Below are positions 25,425 through 34,427 of a DNA stretch of 64,000 nt, in pieces. The first letter of the stretch is position 1. Each line of letters starts with the position of its first letter. Below the pieces are notes generated by a model, which was not told the origin of the DNA, did no database searches, and worked only from the letters and a program-made list of their open reading frames with translations. The stretch comes from Adlercreutzia rubneri (GTDB lineage Bacteria; Actinomycetota; Coriobacteriia; Coriobacteriales; Eggerthellaceae). The DNA is taken from assembly GCF_009755265.1 (NCBI RefSeq), contig NZ_WPOO01000006.1, forward strand, positions 62,001-126,000, read 5' to 3'. The position numbers and the translations under genes were made by a program.

Positions 25425-26737
25425 CGAAGCGCAAGCGTTACTTGCTCTGCGGCCACGGCGAGAGTCTGCCGATGGCGGAAGACGGCACAACCTCGCTTTC
25501 TTCGGTGCTGGAGGAGCTGGCTGTGGAAGTGTGCGCCGAGGCGGTCTCAGCTCGGCGGTGCGTCAACGAGGAGCATTTCGATTTCGTGTGGGTGTCGTGC
25601 TGTGAAGGGGCGGAGCCCATCAATCTCGCGGCGGCTTGCAAGCGCGACAGCCCGCAGACGGCCGTCTATCTTGTGACGGCGGATCGCACGGGATCGGTGG
25701 CCTCCCGGGCTCAGGCCGCCGAGCTGGACGGCATCGTGTCCCCCGCGGAGCTGGGGGAGTATTTGCTGAAAGAAGCTGCGCGCAACATCGATGGCGACAG
25801 GGGCGATGGGGAATCCGTCGCGCTGGCGCTACCCGACTCCGAAGGCGTCCGACAAGCTCTCACGACGGCAAAAACGCAGGAAGAGAATCGCGCGGGCTTT
25901 CTGCTGACGGTGGTGAGCGGGAGCGGTGGTGCGGGTAAGAGCACGGTGGCGACCCTTGCGGCCCTTCTCGGGGCTCGGCGCGGCCTGCGCACGGCGCTGC
26001 TCGACGCTGATCTGCAGTTTGGGGATCTCGCGGCCCTGATGGGAGACGCTCCGTCGGTGCCGGTTGAAGAAGTTGCGAGAACGGGAGCAGTGCCCGATGA
26101 GCTGAGTGGGGCGCCGCTGGTGCTCGTCAGCGCTCCGCGCGCCCTGGAGCGCTCGGAGGTCGTAGCGGCCTCCATGGGATCGGTCGTCGACGTCCTCGTC
26201 GCCTCCTTCGATTTCGTGATCGCGAACACGGGAGGCGGCTGGGACGACGTGCATCTCCTTCTGCTGGAACGGGCTGCCGCCTCCCTGTTCCTCGTCGACC
26301 AGCGCGCCTCCTCGGTACGTGCCTGCCGCCATGCCCTCGATTTGTGCCTGCGCTGCGGCATTGCAACGGGATCGTTTCTGCTCGCCGTGAACCGCTGCAC
26401 GCGTCATGCGCCCTTCACGTCCATCGACGTGTCCAGTGCGTTGGATGGGGCCCATGTAGCGGAGCTGGCCGACGGCGGTCGCGAAGTGGAGGAGCTGCTC
26501 GGCGCGGGCATGGCGCAGAGCCTGGTAGAGGCTTCGAGCCCTTTGTGCATAAGCATCGAGGGTGTTCTCGACGAGCTGCTGCCCTTGGCTTCTCGTCCTG
26601 CAAGTGCGGGGGTGCAGGCTCCTCTCGCCCGCATCGGCTTGGCGCCCAAGGCAGACGCGGGGTTGCGGGGCAAACAGCGCAAACGCAAGGGTCGCGCGAG
26701 CCGTCGCGAGGCCGCCTTGGCCAAGGGCGCATCGTAA
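25421..26737 (+). CDS. tadZ: TadZ/CpaE-like pilus localisation ATPase
   Basis: The 438-residue protein has a receiver-like N-terminal domain (about 1-125) without a clear phosphorylation site and a MinD/ParA-type ATPase with the deviant Walker A SGSGGAGKST (about 165-174) and ALLDADLQFGDLAALM. TadZ proteins place the pilus machine at a cell pole or site. The basic C-terminal tail (KQRKRKGRASRREAAL) is unusual and may bind nucleic acid or membrane. It overlaps cpaB by four bases and is followed after 12 bases by tadA, preceded by AAGGAGGTGAGG. Confidence 0.87.
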   Translation: MTKRKRYLLCGHGESLPMAEDGTTSLSSVLEELAVEVCAEAVSARRCVNEEHFDFVWVSCCEGAEPINLAAACKRDSPQTAVYLVTADRTGSVASRAQAAELDGIVSPAELGEYLLKEAARNIDGDRGDGESVALALPDSEGVRQALTTAKTQEENRAGFLLTVVSGSGGAGKSTVATLAALLGARRGLRTALLDADLQFGDLAALMGDAPSVPVEEVARTGAVPDELSGAPLVLVSAPRALERSEVVAASMGSVVDVLVASFDFVIANTGGGWDDVHLLLLERAAASLFLVDQRASSVRACRHALDLCLRCGIATGSFLLAVNRCTRHAPFTSIDVSSALDGAHVAELADGGREVEELLGAGMAQSLVEASSPLCISIEGVLDELLPLASRPASAGVQAPLARIGLAPKADAGLRGKQRKRKGRASRREAALAKGAS

Positions 26738-26749
26738 GGAGGTGAGGAA

Positions 26750-28081
26750 ATGTCTCTTCTGGAATGGGTTCGCGTGGCGGAAGACGCCCGCGATCAGCAA
26801 GACGATGAGCGCGTGGCAACGGGGCTCGAGTCCTTGCGGATGGCCGTGGGCGAGCTGGTTCCCCTGGATAGGGTCGCGCTCATCGCCGTCGACAGCCCGG
26901 AGCGGGCGCGCAACGAGATCCGGGCCGCCTGCCGGAGGCTCTCGACGCGAGATCCGTGGAAGGCGCTTGCGCCCGCGGTGTTCCGCGACTTGGTGGAGGG
27001 CCTGATCAGCACGGTGTTCGGGCTCGGGCCGCTGGAGGATCTGATTGCCGACGAGACGGTGACTGAGATCATGGTCAACGGAACGGACAGCGTGTACATA
27101 GAGCGCGACGGCCGCCTGTCCCGAGCGAGCGTGAGCTTCGAGAGCGACGAGCAGGTGCGGGCGCTCATCGATCGCATTTTAGGCCCTTTGGGCCGGCGGG
27201 TCGACGAATCGTCGCCCATGGCCAGCGCCCGCTTGCCCCAGGGCCATCGCGTCAACGCGGTGCTGCCGCCGCTCTCCCTCAATGGGCCGCTGCTCACCAT
27301 TCGCGCCTTCACGCGGCGCGTCATGACGCTGGCCGAGCTGAAAGCGAGAGGTTCGTTCGACGAGACGGTAGAGCAGTTTCTCATTTGGGCTGTGGGGTCG
27401 CGCCGTTCCATTGCGGTTTCCGGTGGCACGGGCAGCGGCAAGACGACGCTCTTGAACGCCCTTTCCTGCCATATCTCCCACGAGGAGCGCGTCATCACCA
27501 TCGAGGATGCCGCCGAATTGAAGTTCGACGAGCACCCCCACGTGGTGCGCTTGGAAGCCCGGGCGCCCAACGCCGAAGGCACCGGCGAGGTGACCATACG
27601 GGAGTTGGTGGTGAACGCCCTGCGCATGAGGCCCGATCGCATCATCGTGGGCGAATGCCGCTCCGACGAGGCCATCGACATGCTGCAGGCCATGAACACG
27701 GGCCACGACGGATCGCTGACGACGCTGCATGCCAACGCCCCGCGCGAGGCGGTGGAGCGCCTGGTGACCATGGTGCGGTTCGCCGTGGAGCTGCCTCCCG
27801 ATGCCATCGAGGCGCAGATCGGCAACGCTTTAGATCTGATCGTGCAGACGGCGCGCCGTCCTGGGGGCGCCCGCTGCATCTCCGAGATCGCCGAGGTGTC
27901 CTTCGACCACGGGCGCCGCCGCTGCGTCGTTCGCACGCTGTACCGGTGGGAAGTGGGCCAGGAAGCGGGCTTTTGGCTGGACTATCCGCAGTGGGTCGAC
28001 CGGCTGGCTCCCATGGGCCTGGCGGACAGACGGGAGGTGAAGACATGGATGCGGTCGTTGGACTTGCGGCAGTCGGCGTAG
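26750..28081 (+). CDS. tadA: TadA/CpaF secretion ATPase
   Basis: This 443-residue hexameric ATPase powers assembly of Flp pili. It has the GSPII_E layout: an N-terminal domain with LGPLEDLIADETVTEIMVNG, then Walker A GGTGSGKTT (from residue 225), Asp box (ITIEDAAEL), Walker B (PDRIIVGECR) and His box (TGHDGSLTTLHANAP). All catalytic motifs are intact. The start follows AAGGAGGTGAGGAA. The downstream tadB starts 37 bases before its stop, a long overlap showing tight coupling. Confidence 0.93.
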   Translation: MSLLEWVRVAEDARDQQDDERVATGLESLRMAVGELVPLDRVALIAVDSPERARNEIRAACRRLSTRDPWKALAPAVFRDLVEGLISTVFGLGPLEDLIADETVTEIMVNGTDSVYIERDGRLSRASVSFESDEQVRALIDRILGPLGRRVDESSPMASARLPQGHRVNAVLPPLSLNGPLLTIRAFTRRVMTLAELKARGSFDETVEQFLIWAVGSRRSIAVSGGTGSGKTTLLNALSCHISHEERVITIEDAAELKFDEHPHVVRLEARAPNAEGTGEVTIRELVVNALRMRPDRIIVGECRSDEAIDMLQAMNTGHDGSLTTLHANAPREAVERLVTMVRFAVELPPDAIEAQIGNALDLIVQTARRPGGARCISEIAEVSFDHGRRRCVVRTLYRWEVGQEAGFWLDYPQWVDRLAPMGLADRREVKTWMRSLDLRQSA

Positions 28082-29031
28082 TCTCGTCGGGGGCGGCGGG
28101 GTATCTGGTCGCGCGGCTTGCGACGATCCGGCACGAGCGCCTTCGCCGTACCTGGGCCCTTGCGGCCGAAGGTGGTCGGGGAGCCGCCCACCCCGGGCTT
28201 GCTTGGCGCTTGCGCCACGGGGTGTCGGGCTTGCGGCCGGTCGCCGAGGCGCTCCTGCGCCGCGAGCCGGTGCGGCGCTATGTCCTGTGGGCGCGGATGG
28301 CCTTGGAGCAGCGGGGCTATGCCTCGACGTCCGACGCCTTGCTCTCGCTGGTTCTGGGCGTTTGCCTTGCCTTGCTTGTCGCCTGCTGGGTGGTGGCCGC
28401 ATCGCCGGTATTCGGGGCGGCGGTGGCGGGGTGCGCCCTGGTGGCGCTCTGCGCTGCGGTGAAGAGCGATGCAGAACGGCGCGAGGCCGCCTTGAGAGAC
28501 GAGATTCCCGATGCGCTGCGCTCGTTGGGCGTGTGCTTTCGGGCGGGGCTCTCCCTCATGCAGACGCTGGAACAGACGGGCTCGGAGATGAAGGGTCCTT
28601 TGGGCGAGTTGTTCCTCTCGGCGGCCCTGGTGCTTCAGACGGGGGGCACGGCCTCGGAGGCACTGGCGCTGTTTCGTCAGCGGGCCGATGTGCCGGAACT
28701 CGCTTTCGTGGCCGTTGCCCTGGACGTGCAGCATCAGAGCGGCGGCAGTCTTGCGGCGGTGCTCGATGCGGCCCGGGAGTCGGTGGAAAGCGAGATCGAC
28801 CTCGCTCGCTCTCTCAAGGTGCAGACGGCCCAGGCCCAGCTGTCGGCGCGCATCGTCACGGCGATGCCGTTCGTGCTTATCGCCCTGTTCTCGCTTATGA
28901 GCCCCGGTTTCCTCTCGCCGTTCTTCGAGAGCATGGCGGGTATGGCTCTTCTGGCGGCGGCTCTGGTCATGCAGGTGGCCGGCGTCGTCTTGGTGCATCG
29001 GATGCTGGACGCGGGCGGGAGGCGGTCGTGA
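28045..29031 (+). CDS. tadB: TadB-like inner membrane platform protein
   Basis: The 328-residue protein has the GSPII_F domain: a hydrophobic N-terminus, helices near 100-135, the conserved cytoplasmic segment (LRDEIPDALRSLGVCFRAGLSLMQTLEQ ... VALDVQHQSGGSLAAVLD) and two C-terminal helices. Together with TadC it forms the membrane platform on which TadA acts. The ATG at 28045 (after GGGAGGTGAAGAC) is in frame within the end of tadA. Its stop TGA overlaps the ATG of tadC. Confidence 0.88.
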   Translation: MDAVVGLAAVGVVSSGAAGYLVARLATIRHERLRRTWALAAEGGRGAAHPGLAWRLRHGVSGLRPVAEALLRREPVRRYVLWARMALEQRGYASTSDALLSLVLGVCLALLVACWVVAASPVFGAAVAGCALVALCAAVKSDAERREAALRDEIPDALRSLGVCFRAGLSLMQTLEQTGSEMKGPLGELFLSAALVLQTGGTASEALALFRQRADVPELAFVAVALDVQHQSGGSLAAVLDAARESVESEIDLARSLKVQTAQAQLSARIVTAMPFVLIALFSLMSPGFLSPFFESMAGMALLAAALVMQVAGVVLVHRMLDAGGRRS

Positions 29032-29981
29032 TGGATGTAAGTTGGGCGCAGGGAGCGGCGGCGGTCGTTGCGGTCGGCTCGGCGGCGCTGCTCGGAGGTA
29101 TGGCCTCGCGCATCGTCGGGGCATGGCGGCGTCGCATCCGTCATCGCGCGGCGGTGGTGGAAGGGTCGTCCGCGCTCCAGGCCGGCCGTGCCGCAGCGGT
29201 CGGGGAAGAAGGAGTGGATGCGCGGATAGTCGCCTATGCGGTGGAGCTGTCCCAGCGGGCCCGAAGTCCGCTGTTCCGCTTCCTGTCGCCGTCGTCTCTA
29301 CGGGAGCGGCCCTTGCCTGACCGTCGCTTGGCCGCAGCCGGTCTTGGCGGCGCGCTGTCGCCTGCGGGCTATGGGGAGGCGCGAGTGCGCCTGATGCTCG
29401 GCGGCGCGGTTCTCGGCGGTGCAGTGGGGCTGACGGCGACGACCGAGCTGGCGGTTCTGCTCGCTGTCATCGGCGCCGCCGCCGGGTGGAGGGCGTTGCC
29501 CTGGGCGGTGAAGCGGCGAAGTTGCCGGCGAGCCGAGGCCATGGAATGCGACTTGTCCGAGATGCTCGACGTGGTGGCGCTCGGCATGCGCAGCGGAATG
29601 TCCTTCGACCGCAGCCTCGATTTGTACACCGGGTATTTCCGCACGCAGTTGGCCGATGCGTTCCGAAGCGCCCAGCGCCAATGGGCCTGCGGCCTGGCAT
29701 CGCGGCCGGAGGCGCTGCGCGAGGTGGCCGACTCCTACGCCTCCCCGCTGCTCGCCCGGGTGATCGAGAACATTGTGCGCTCCCTGCGCTTCGGCGCGAC
29801 TATGGCCGACAACTTGGAGGACGCGGCGCGGGAGGCTCGCAGCGGATACAAGGCGCGTCGCCAGGAGGCGGTGGCGAAGGCGCCGGTGAAGATGATGGTT
29901 CCCACCGGCGTGCTCATCCTGCCCGCCATGCTCATGCTCGTGCTGGGGCCGGTGCTCCTGGAATTGGCGGGGGGCTTTTGA
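29031..29981 (+). CDS. tadC: TadC-like inner membrane platform protein
   Basis: The 316-residue protein is a second GSPII_F protein. It starts with one helix, has a central hydrophobic pair (about 120-150), the conserved cytoplasmic segment (AEAMECDLSEMLDVVALGMRSGMSFDRSLDLY) and a C-terminal pair of helices (MMVPTGVLILPAMLMLVLGPVLL). It should form a heteromer with TadB. GGGAGG lies upstream of the ATG and the gene overlaps the tadB stop by one base. The pilin gene follows after 30 bases. Confidence 0.88.
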   Translation: MDVSWAQGAAAVVAVGSAALLGGMASRIVGAWRRRIRHRAAVVEGSSALQAGRAAAVGEEGVDARIVAYAVELSQRARSPLFRFLSPSSLRERPLPDRRLAAAGLGGALSPAGYGEARVRLMLGGAVLGGAVGLTATTELAVLLAVIGAAAGWRALPWAVKRRSCRRAEAMECDLSEMLDVVALGMRSGMSFDRSLDLYTGYFRTQLADAFRSAQRQWACGLASRPEALREVADSYASPLLARVIENIVRSLRFGATMADNLEDAAREARSGYKARRQEAVAKAPVKMMVPTGVLILPAMLMLVLGPVLLELAGGF

Positions 29982-30011
29982 AGATGAAACGAACGAGAAA
30001 GGAAGTGCGAC

Positions 30012-30254
30012 ATGAAGAGGCTCGAATCCGTTGTGGGAAAAGTAGCGGGTGCGCGGGAGGCGGTCGATCGGCGCACACGCGCGTGGTGCGCCGCGGTGCG
30101 CTCGCGCTTGGTGGACACGCGCGGCCAGGGGACGACCGAGTACGCCATTCTCGTCGGGGTGCTCGTGGTCATTGCCATCATCGCCATCACCCTGTTCCGG
30201 CCAAAGCTGCAAGAGCTCTGGGACGCCATCGCCTCGGGAATAAACAGCCTTTAG
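30012..30254 (+). CDS. flp: Flp-type major pilin
   Basis: This 80-residue protein has a basic leader of about 38 residues, then the prepilin motif GQGTTEYAILVGVLVVIAIIAI: cleavage after Gly leaves an N-terminal segment with Glu at position 5 and Tyr at 6, as in Flp pilins. The mature pilin of about 40 residues is hydrophobic with a short polar tail. The leader is longer than usual for Flp. The start follows GAAAGGAAG. No prepilin peptidase (TadV/CpaA) is encoded in this window, so it must lie elsewhere. Confidence 0.88.
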   Translation: MKRLESVVGKVAGAREAVDRRTRAWCAAVRSRLVDTRGQGTTEYAILVGVLVVIAIIAITLFRPKLQELWDAIASGINSL

Positions 30255-30277
30255 GGAACGAGTGCGGTCAGGGCACG

Positions 30278-30442
30278 GTGGAGTACGCCATCGTCACGGT
30301 GGCTTTCCTATGCGTGATTGTTGCCGGGGCGGCGCTCTGGCGGGCCTTGTCCCAAGGGCTTTTCGTCGATCACGGGCTCGCCTCGGCGTCGCATCATCTC
30401 GCTGGGGCGGCCACGTGGATCGCCGATGTGCTCGTGTTTTAA
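30278..30442 (+). CDS. Second pilin-like segment lacking an obvious start codon
   Basis: In the frame ending at 30442 there is a second prepilin motif, GQGTVEYAIVTVAFLCVIVAG, followed by a 30-residue tail, just after flp. No ATG, GTG or TTG lies in frame between flp and this motif; the first in-frame candidate is the GTG at 30278, inside the motif itself, which would remove the Gly needed for cleavage. It may be expressed by a frameshift from flp, use a rare start codon, or be broken by a mutation or sequencing error. The coordinates given are the minimal canonical frame, not a preferred gene model. Confidence 0.4.
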   Translation: MEYAIVTVAFLCVIVAGAALWRALSQGLFVDHGLASASHHLAGAATWIADVLVF

Positions 30443-30456
30443 GGAGGTGCGAGGCA

Positions 30457-30972
30457 ATGGGGCGGATGGGTGCGAGGGCCCGCGATGCGCGCGGCCAGTC
30501 GACGGTGGAGGCCGCCGTGGCCCTGCCGGTGGTTTTCTTGCTCGTTCTTCTGCTCGTACAGCCGGGCATCGTGCTGTACGACCGCATGGTCATGGCCGGT
30601 GCGGCGGCCGAGGGCTGCCGGCTTCTGGCGACGAGCGACGGCGATGCGGCGACCTGCGAGGAGTACGTGCGCCGCCGCTTGGGGGCGATCCCGCCCCTCG
30701 ACGTCTTCCATGTGCATGACTCCGGCTGCACATGGGAGGTGCGTTGCGAGGGCGGCGGTGCGGCGGATGTCGCGCGGGTGACCGTGCGGACGGAGGTGAG
30801 GCCGCTTCCCCTGCTGGATGGAGGGGCGACGCTGCTCGGGATGGTGAACGAGCGGGGCAACTTGGTGGTGGAGGTGACGGCGACGGCGCCGACGCGCGCC
30901 TCGTGGGCTCAGGAATCATTGAATGGCGCGAGCGTCAATGGAAAGGCAGGTGAATGGCGCCATGAAGGATAA
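30457..30972 (+). CDS. TadE-like minor pilin
   Basis: This 171-residue protein carries a pseudopilin motif near its start (GQSTVEAAVALPVVFLLVLLLVQPGIVLYDR), the TadE hallmark, then a globular domain with two Cys near CTWEVRC that could form a disulfide. TadE/TadF proteins are minor pilins processed by the same peptidase as Flp. The ATG at 30457 follows AAGGAGGTGCGAGG, much stronger than the upstream GTG frame. It overlaps the next gene by 11 bases. Confidence 0.85.
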   Translation: MGRMGARARDARGQSTVEAAVALPVVFLLVLLLVQPGIVLYDRMVMAGAAAEGCRLLATSDGDAATCEEYVRRRLGAIPPLDVFHVHDSGCTWEVRCEGGGAADVARVTVRTEVRPLPLLDGGATLLGMVNERGNLVVEVTATAPTRASWAQESLNGASVNGKAGEWRHEG

Positions 30973-33064
30973 GTCGATATTCCGCGACGAGGAGGGCTCG
31001 ACGACGGCCGGCATGGCCGTGGCGCTGCTCGTCACTCTGTCGCTGCTGTTCTCAGCGGCTCAGGTGTACCGCATCCACGCCGCTGGTGCCGAGGTGCAGG
31101 AGGTGGCCGATGCCGCCGCATGCGCGGCCTTAAACCCCGTGGCCGAGTTCATGGTGGCCGTGCGCGTGGCCGATGCCGCCGTGCTGTCACTCACGCTTCT
31201 GGGTGACATTGCGTACGGGGCCGGCGTCGTCGCCCTGTGCGTCCCGCCGGCGGCGGAGTTGGGCAGCCAGCTCGTTTCGGCCGGTCAGAAAGTGATCAAG
31301 GCGCGCGACGCGTTCTCCCAGAAGGCCTGCGAGGGGCTGGAGGCGCTGCAGCGGGCGCTGCCGTTTCTCGCGGCGGCCAACGGTGCGGCGGTGGCGGCGG
31401 CCAATGGTGAGGGGAGCGGCTATGCGGCCATGGCCCTGCTGCTGCCCGGCGAGGGATCGTCTATTGCGTCAGGGGCGAGCGCGGTCGAGGAGTCCATGGA
31501 GGAGGCCGTGGAAGCGGGCAAGGGCGAGCTTGCCGAGGCGGCGTCCCGGGCCGAGGAGGCGGCGCGTGCCGCCGAGGAAGCCCGGGCTCGGGGTTTCGCC
31601 CGCGACTGCGGCGACAATCCGTCCTATTGCATGTACGAGCGCGCGGGGCGCCTCGCAGGGCTGAGCGGTGCCGATAACCCTCTGTTCGCCTCGGTGGACA
31701 GTTGGTCGTTCTCCGTGCCTCTCGAACGGGCGCGAGTCTATTACCGCGAGAGGCTGCTGAGCGAGCGTCCTGGCTCGGACTCTGCCGAGGAGCAGGCCCG
31801 CAGCGCCCTGCGCAAGCGATTCTACGCCTATGCCATAAGCGAGCTGCGCGAGGCCTTCGTCCACGAGACGGCCGACAGCTTCTCAGCGTCGTTCCCCCGC
31901 TTTCCGCGGAACATCGAGCAGATGCGGGCCACGCGGCTGTATACCGAGCCCGTCTATCCGGTGGCCGTCGATGGAGAGCTGCCGGTGATGCATGCCTGGG
32001 ACGGCTGCCCGGAGGCGGGGCTCGTGGACTATTACGGGTCGGCCGAGGAGTGGGAGTCCGGTTCCTTCGAAACCTGCCCTGCCTGCAAGTTCACAGCGAG
32101 CGCCTTAGGATCGGTGGCCTCGGCCTCCACCTCCATTGACAACGGGTTCGAGTACCACTACGACGCCGTCGCCCAGGCTGCTGCCGACTACCAGAAGGCG
32201 AGAGCGGATGCTGAGCCGTTGAGTCGCGCGGCGAAGGGCAAGGCGGAGGGCCTTTTGAACGAGGTTCTGGCCGCGCTCGGTGATGCGGGCGCCTTCCGCA
32301 TTAAAGCGGATCCTCCCGGAGCGGCGGGGTGCATCGCCTTCGTCGTCTCGACGGGAACGTCGGAGCCGACCGCCTTCGAGAGCGCTTTTGCGCCCTCGGG
32401 CACGCTGGGCACTCGGGCCGCGGTGTCGGCGGCGACGCTCATCCGGGACGAGGGCGAGGAGGCGTCGGTGATAGGCGACTTGCTCGACGATCTGTCGGGG
32501 TCGGGCTCTGCTCTCTCCGGCGTCGGCGGTTTGGTGCTGGACGGATGGGCCGGCGTCCTGGAGGCCTATAGCAGCGGCACCGAAGGGTTGAAAAACGGGG
32601 TGGAGGCCGTGCTTTCGGGCATACCGCTCGCCGGCTCGACGGGATTGGGAGAGTGGGCCGCCAATGGCCTTCGCGAAGGGCTCGAGGCGGTGGGCCTCGA
32701 GCCGGCCGACACGGCTCCCCTCAAGCCAGTTCTTGCCGGTACGGAAGCCGTGGCGCGCGCTGGCGGCGGCGACTGGTCAGCCCGGTACCTCTCTCTGCGC
32801 GAGCAGGCATTGGCGCGCCCCGAGGCCTCCAGCGATGCCCTCGGTTTGCTAGCGGAGCGGGTGAGCGACGAGGCCTATCAGCGCTTGGCCTCCCTGGAGA
32901 TCACCCTTGCGGTTGTCGAGATTCCTCTGACAGGGGTCTCGGTTCCGTTGACGGTGACCCTCCCCGCCACCTTGGCCGAAGGAGCGACCGGACTTGTCGA
33001 TGGCGCTTTCGCAGCCCTGCGCAACATCGTCGGCGCTCCGACGTATCTCGAGAGATGGGAGTGA
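30962..33064 (+). CDS. Large TadG-like pilus-associated protein
   Basis: The 700-residue protein begins with the membrane segment GSTTAGMAVALLVTLSLLFSAAQVYRIHAAGAEVQEVADAAA in the style of TadG-related proteins, where a single helix anchors an external domain. The rest is extracellular: an Ala/Glu-rich coiled coil (about 175-215), a middle domain with two Cys pairs (CGDNPSYC and CPACKF), and a long C-terminal helical part. Only the N-terminal segment resembles the family; the remainder is not recognised. I chose ATG 30962 over ATG 30923, which has no ribosome site and lies inside the TadE gene. It may be the adhesive or tip component. Confidence 0.7.
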   Translation: MKDKSIFRDEEGSTTAGMAVALLVTLSLLFSAAQVYRIHAAGAEVQEVADAAACAALNPVAEFMVAVRVADAAVLSLTLLGDIAYGAGVVALCVPPAAELGSQLVSAGQKVIKARDAFSQKACEGLEALQRALPFLAAANGAAVAAANGEGSGYAAMALLLPGEGSSIASGASAVEESMEEAVEAGKGELAEAASRAEEAARAAEEARARGFARDCGDNPSYCMYERAGRLAGLSGADNPLFASVDSWSFSVPLERARVYYRERLLSERPGSDSAEEQARSALRKRFYAYAISELREAFVHETADSFSASFPRFPRNIEQMRATRLYTEPVYPVAVDGELPVMHAWDGCPEAGLVDYYGSAEEWESGSFETCPACKFTASALGSVASASTSIDNGFEYHYDAVAQAAADYQKARADAEPLSRAAKGKAEGLLNEVLAALGDAGAFRIKADPPGAAGCIAFVVSTGTSEPTAFESAFAPSGTLGTRAAVSAATLIRDEGEEASVIGDLLDDLSGSGSALSGVGGLVLDGWAGVLEAYSSGTEGLKNGVEAVLSGIPLAGSTGLGEWAANGLREGLEAVGLEPADTAPLKPVLAGTEAVARAGGGDWSARYLSLREQALARPEASSDALGLLAERVSDEAYQRLASLEITLAVVEIPLTGVSVPLTVTLPATLAEGATGLVDGAFAALRNIVGAPTYLERWE

Positions 33065-33067
33065 GCT

Positions 33068-33508
33068 ATGGACGTTCTGCGAAAGGAGCGCGGGGATGCG
33101 GGTCAGGCTACCGTCGAGCTGGCTGTCGTCCTTCCCGTGGCCATTGTGCTCGCCGTCATCGTCGTGAACGCGCTGTCGTTTTTCGAGGCATGCGCGGCTT
33201 TTGACCAGCTGGCCCGTCAAGCCATCTGCGCCTATGCTCCGTCGCCCGATGCGGGCCAGGGGCCGGCCGAGGTGGCCGCTCTTGTGGAAAGCGAGCTGGA
33301 GGGGGCTTTGGGTACTTCCAACCTGGCAATCGAGGTAACGGTTCAGGGGCGGGCAGGCTCCTATCAGCGCTATTGCGGACGTCTCTCCTTTGCCCCTACG
33401 CTTTTCGGGCTGGGGCTTAAAGACGAGGTGTTCGGTGTCTCGCTTCCGAGGCTCGTCCACGAAGTCGATCTGACGGTGGACGCCTATCGGCCGGGGGTGC
33501 TGCTCTGA
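33068..33508 (+). CDS. TadE/TadF-like minor pilin
   Basis: This 146-residue protein has the pseudopilin motif GQATVELAVVLPVAIVLAVIVV at residues 13-34, then a domain of about 110 residues ending in an LTVDAYRPG strand. It is the third or fourth prepilin-like protein of the operon. The start is three bases after the stop of the large TadG-like gene, and its own stop overlaps the next ATG (TGATG). Confidence 0.82.
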   Translation: MDVLRKERGDAGQATVELAVVLPVAIVLAVIVVNALSFFEACAAFDQLARQAICAYAPSPDAGQGPAEVAALVESELEGALGTSNLAIEVTVQGRAGSYQRYCGRLSFAPTLFGLGLKDEVFGVSLPRLVHEVDLTVDAYRPGVLL

Positions 33509-33954
33509 TGGGTGCCGGGAAGACATGGCGCCGTCGATTCGGGTGTGCCCTCGCGCTTGTCCTGGCCCCCCTGCTCGCTCTGGCTTTGGGGCAACCGATG
33601 GGGGAGGCCATGCTGCCCGGGGCGCCAGGGGAGCTTGAGCCCGACGTCGGTCTGCGCGCGGCGTGGGAGGCCCCCAACTGGTTCGCCGAGGAAGTGGTTG
33701 ATGTGGACGGTCGCGAGGAGCTGCGGGCCAACGACGACTGGTCGGTGGTCTCCTTCGTTGAGGAGGGGGACGGCCTGCCCGATCGCCTCGTTGGCGAGCT
33801 GGAGGGACGCGGGTGGGCACTGGTAGCCAGCGGCCAAGAAGGAGTATGGACGGGAGTCAAGGAAGGAGGGCGGTGCTCATGGCTCGCACTCAGCTGCACA
33901 TGGGTGGGCGACGTGCTATGCGTGGTCCTTCAGGTAAATGCGCCGATGGGATGA
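33508..33954 (+). CDS. Small secreted protein of the Tad operon, unrecognised
   Basis: The 148-residue protein has a signal-like N-terminus (basic WRRRFG, then CALALVLAPLLALALG) and a globular part with EAPNWFAEEVVDVDGREEL and WSVVSFVEEGDGLPDRLVGELEGRGWALV, which look like a small alpha/beta fold. It ends with a pair of Cys (CSW..CTW). I do not recognise a family. Its coupling to both neighbours places it in the pilus operon, perhaps as an exported accessory subunit. Confidence 0.6.
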   Translation: MGAGKTWRRRFGCALALVLAPLLALALGQPMGEAMLPGAPGELEPDVGLRAAWEAPNWFAEEVVDVDGREELRANDDWSVVSFVEEGDGLPDRLVGELEGRGWALVASGQEGVWTGVKEGGRCSWLALSCTWVGDVLCVVLQVNAPMG

Positions 33955-34427
33955 GGGGAGACGCAAAAACGGCGTTTGCGCGCCTTTGCACGGTAAGGGA
34001 TGGCGATCGGGCCCCGTTCGAGGGCCGATGGGTGGTAGCTTCAAGCCCGCTTCTGCGGTTGCGCGGATTGGCGGGACGCAGGCCGGATTCTACGGTCATG
34101 GTGTTCCCGCGCTGTCGCGATGTGCACACGCTGACGATGCGGCATCCTCTGGACGTTGCCTTTCTCGACAGGAGGGGCCGGGTGATAGCGGTTCATCGTC
34201 TCGTGCTGCCGGGGGCGCGCCTGCGTTGCGGTCGAGCCTGGGCGGTAGTGGAGCGCTTTGCCCGGCCGGGGCCCTGGTTCGTCCGAGGCGATGTGTGCCT
34301 GCTCCCCGATGCTCCGCGACGCAGAAAGCCGAGGGCGCCCGCTCTCGCAAGAACTCAGGCCGCTCCGGAAACGTCGGGCGGCAGAGGAGCGGTTAAGAAC
34401 GAAACCAAGAGAAGGAGACATCGATGA
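33879..34427 (+). CDS. DUF192-family protein in the Tad operon
   Basis: The core FPRCRDVHTLTMRHPLDVAFLDRRGRVIAVHRLVLPGARLRC matches the DUF192 pattern (the usual MWMKNT...LDVIFLD). The fold is a small beta-barrel of unknown function; it is often exported elsewhere, but no signal is visible here. The ATG at 33879 is preferred because AAGGAAGGAGG lies upstream; it overlaps the preceding gene by 76 bases, and the next ATG overlaps its stop. The basic C-terminal 35 residues (RRRKPRAP..KNETKRRRHR) are atypical. A DUF192 member inside Tad operons is a recurrent but unexplained association in actinobacteria. Confidence 0.65.
   Translation: MARTQLHMGGRRAMRGPSGKCADGMRGDAKTAFARLCTVRDGDRAPFEGRWVVASSPLLRLRGLAGRRPDSTVMVFPRCRDVHTLTMRHPLDVAFLDRRGRVIAVHRLVLPGARLRCGRAWAVVERFARPGPWFVRGDVCLLPDAPRRRKPRAPALARTQAAPETSGGRGAVKNETKRRRHR

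Noticed and set aside
30262..30456. A GTG-led extension of the TadE-like gene
   Set aside because: It overlaps the second pilin-like motif in another frame, has no family similarity, and a strong ribosome site lies before the ATG at 30457.
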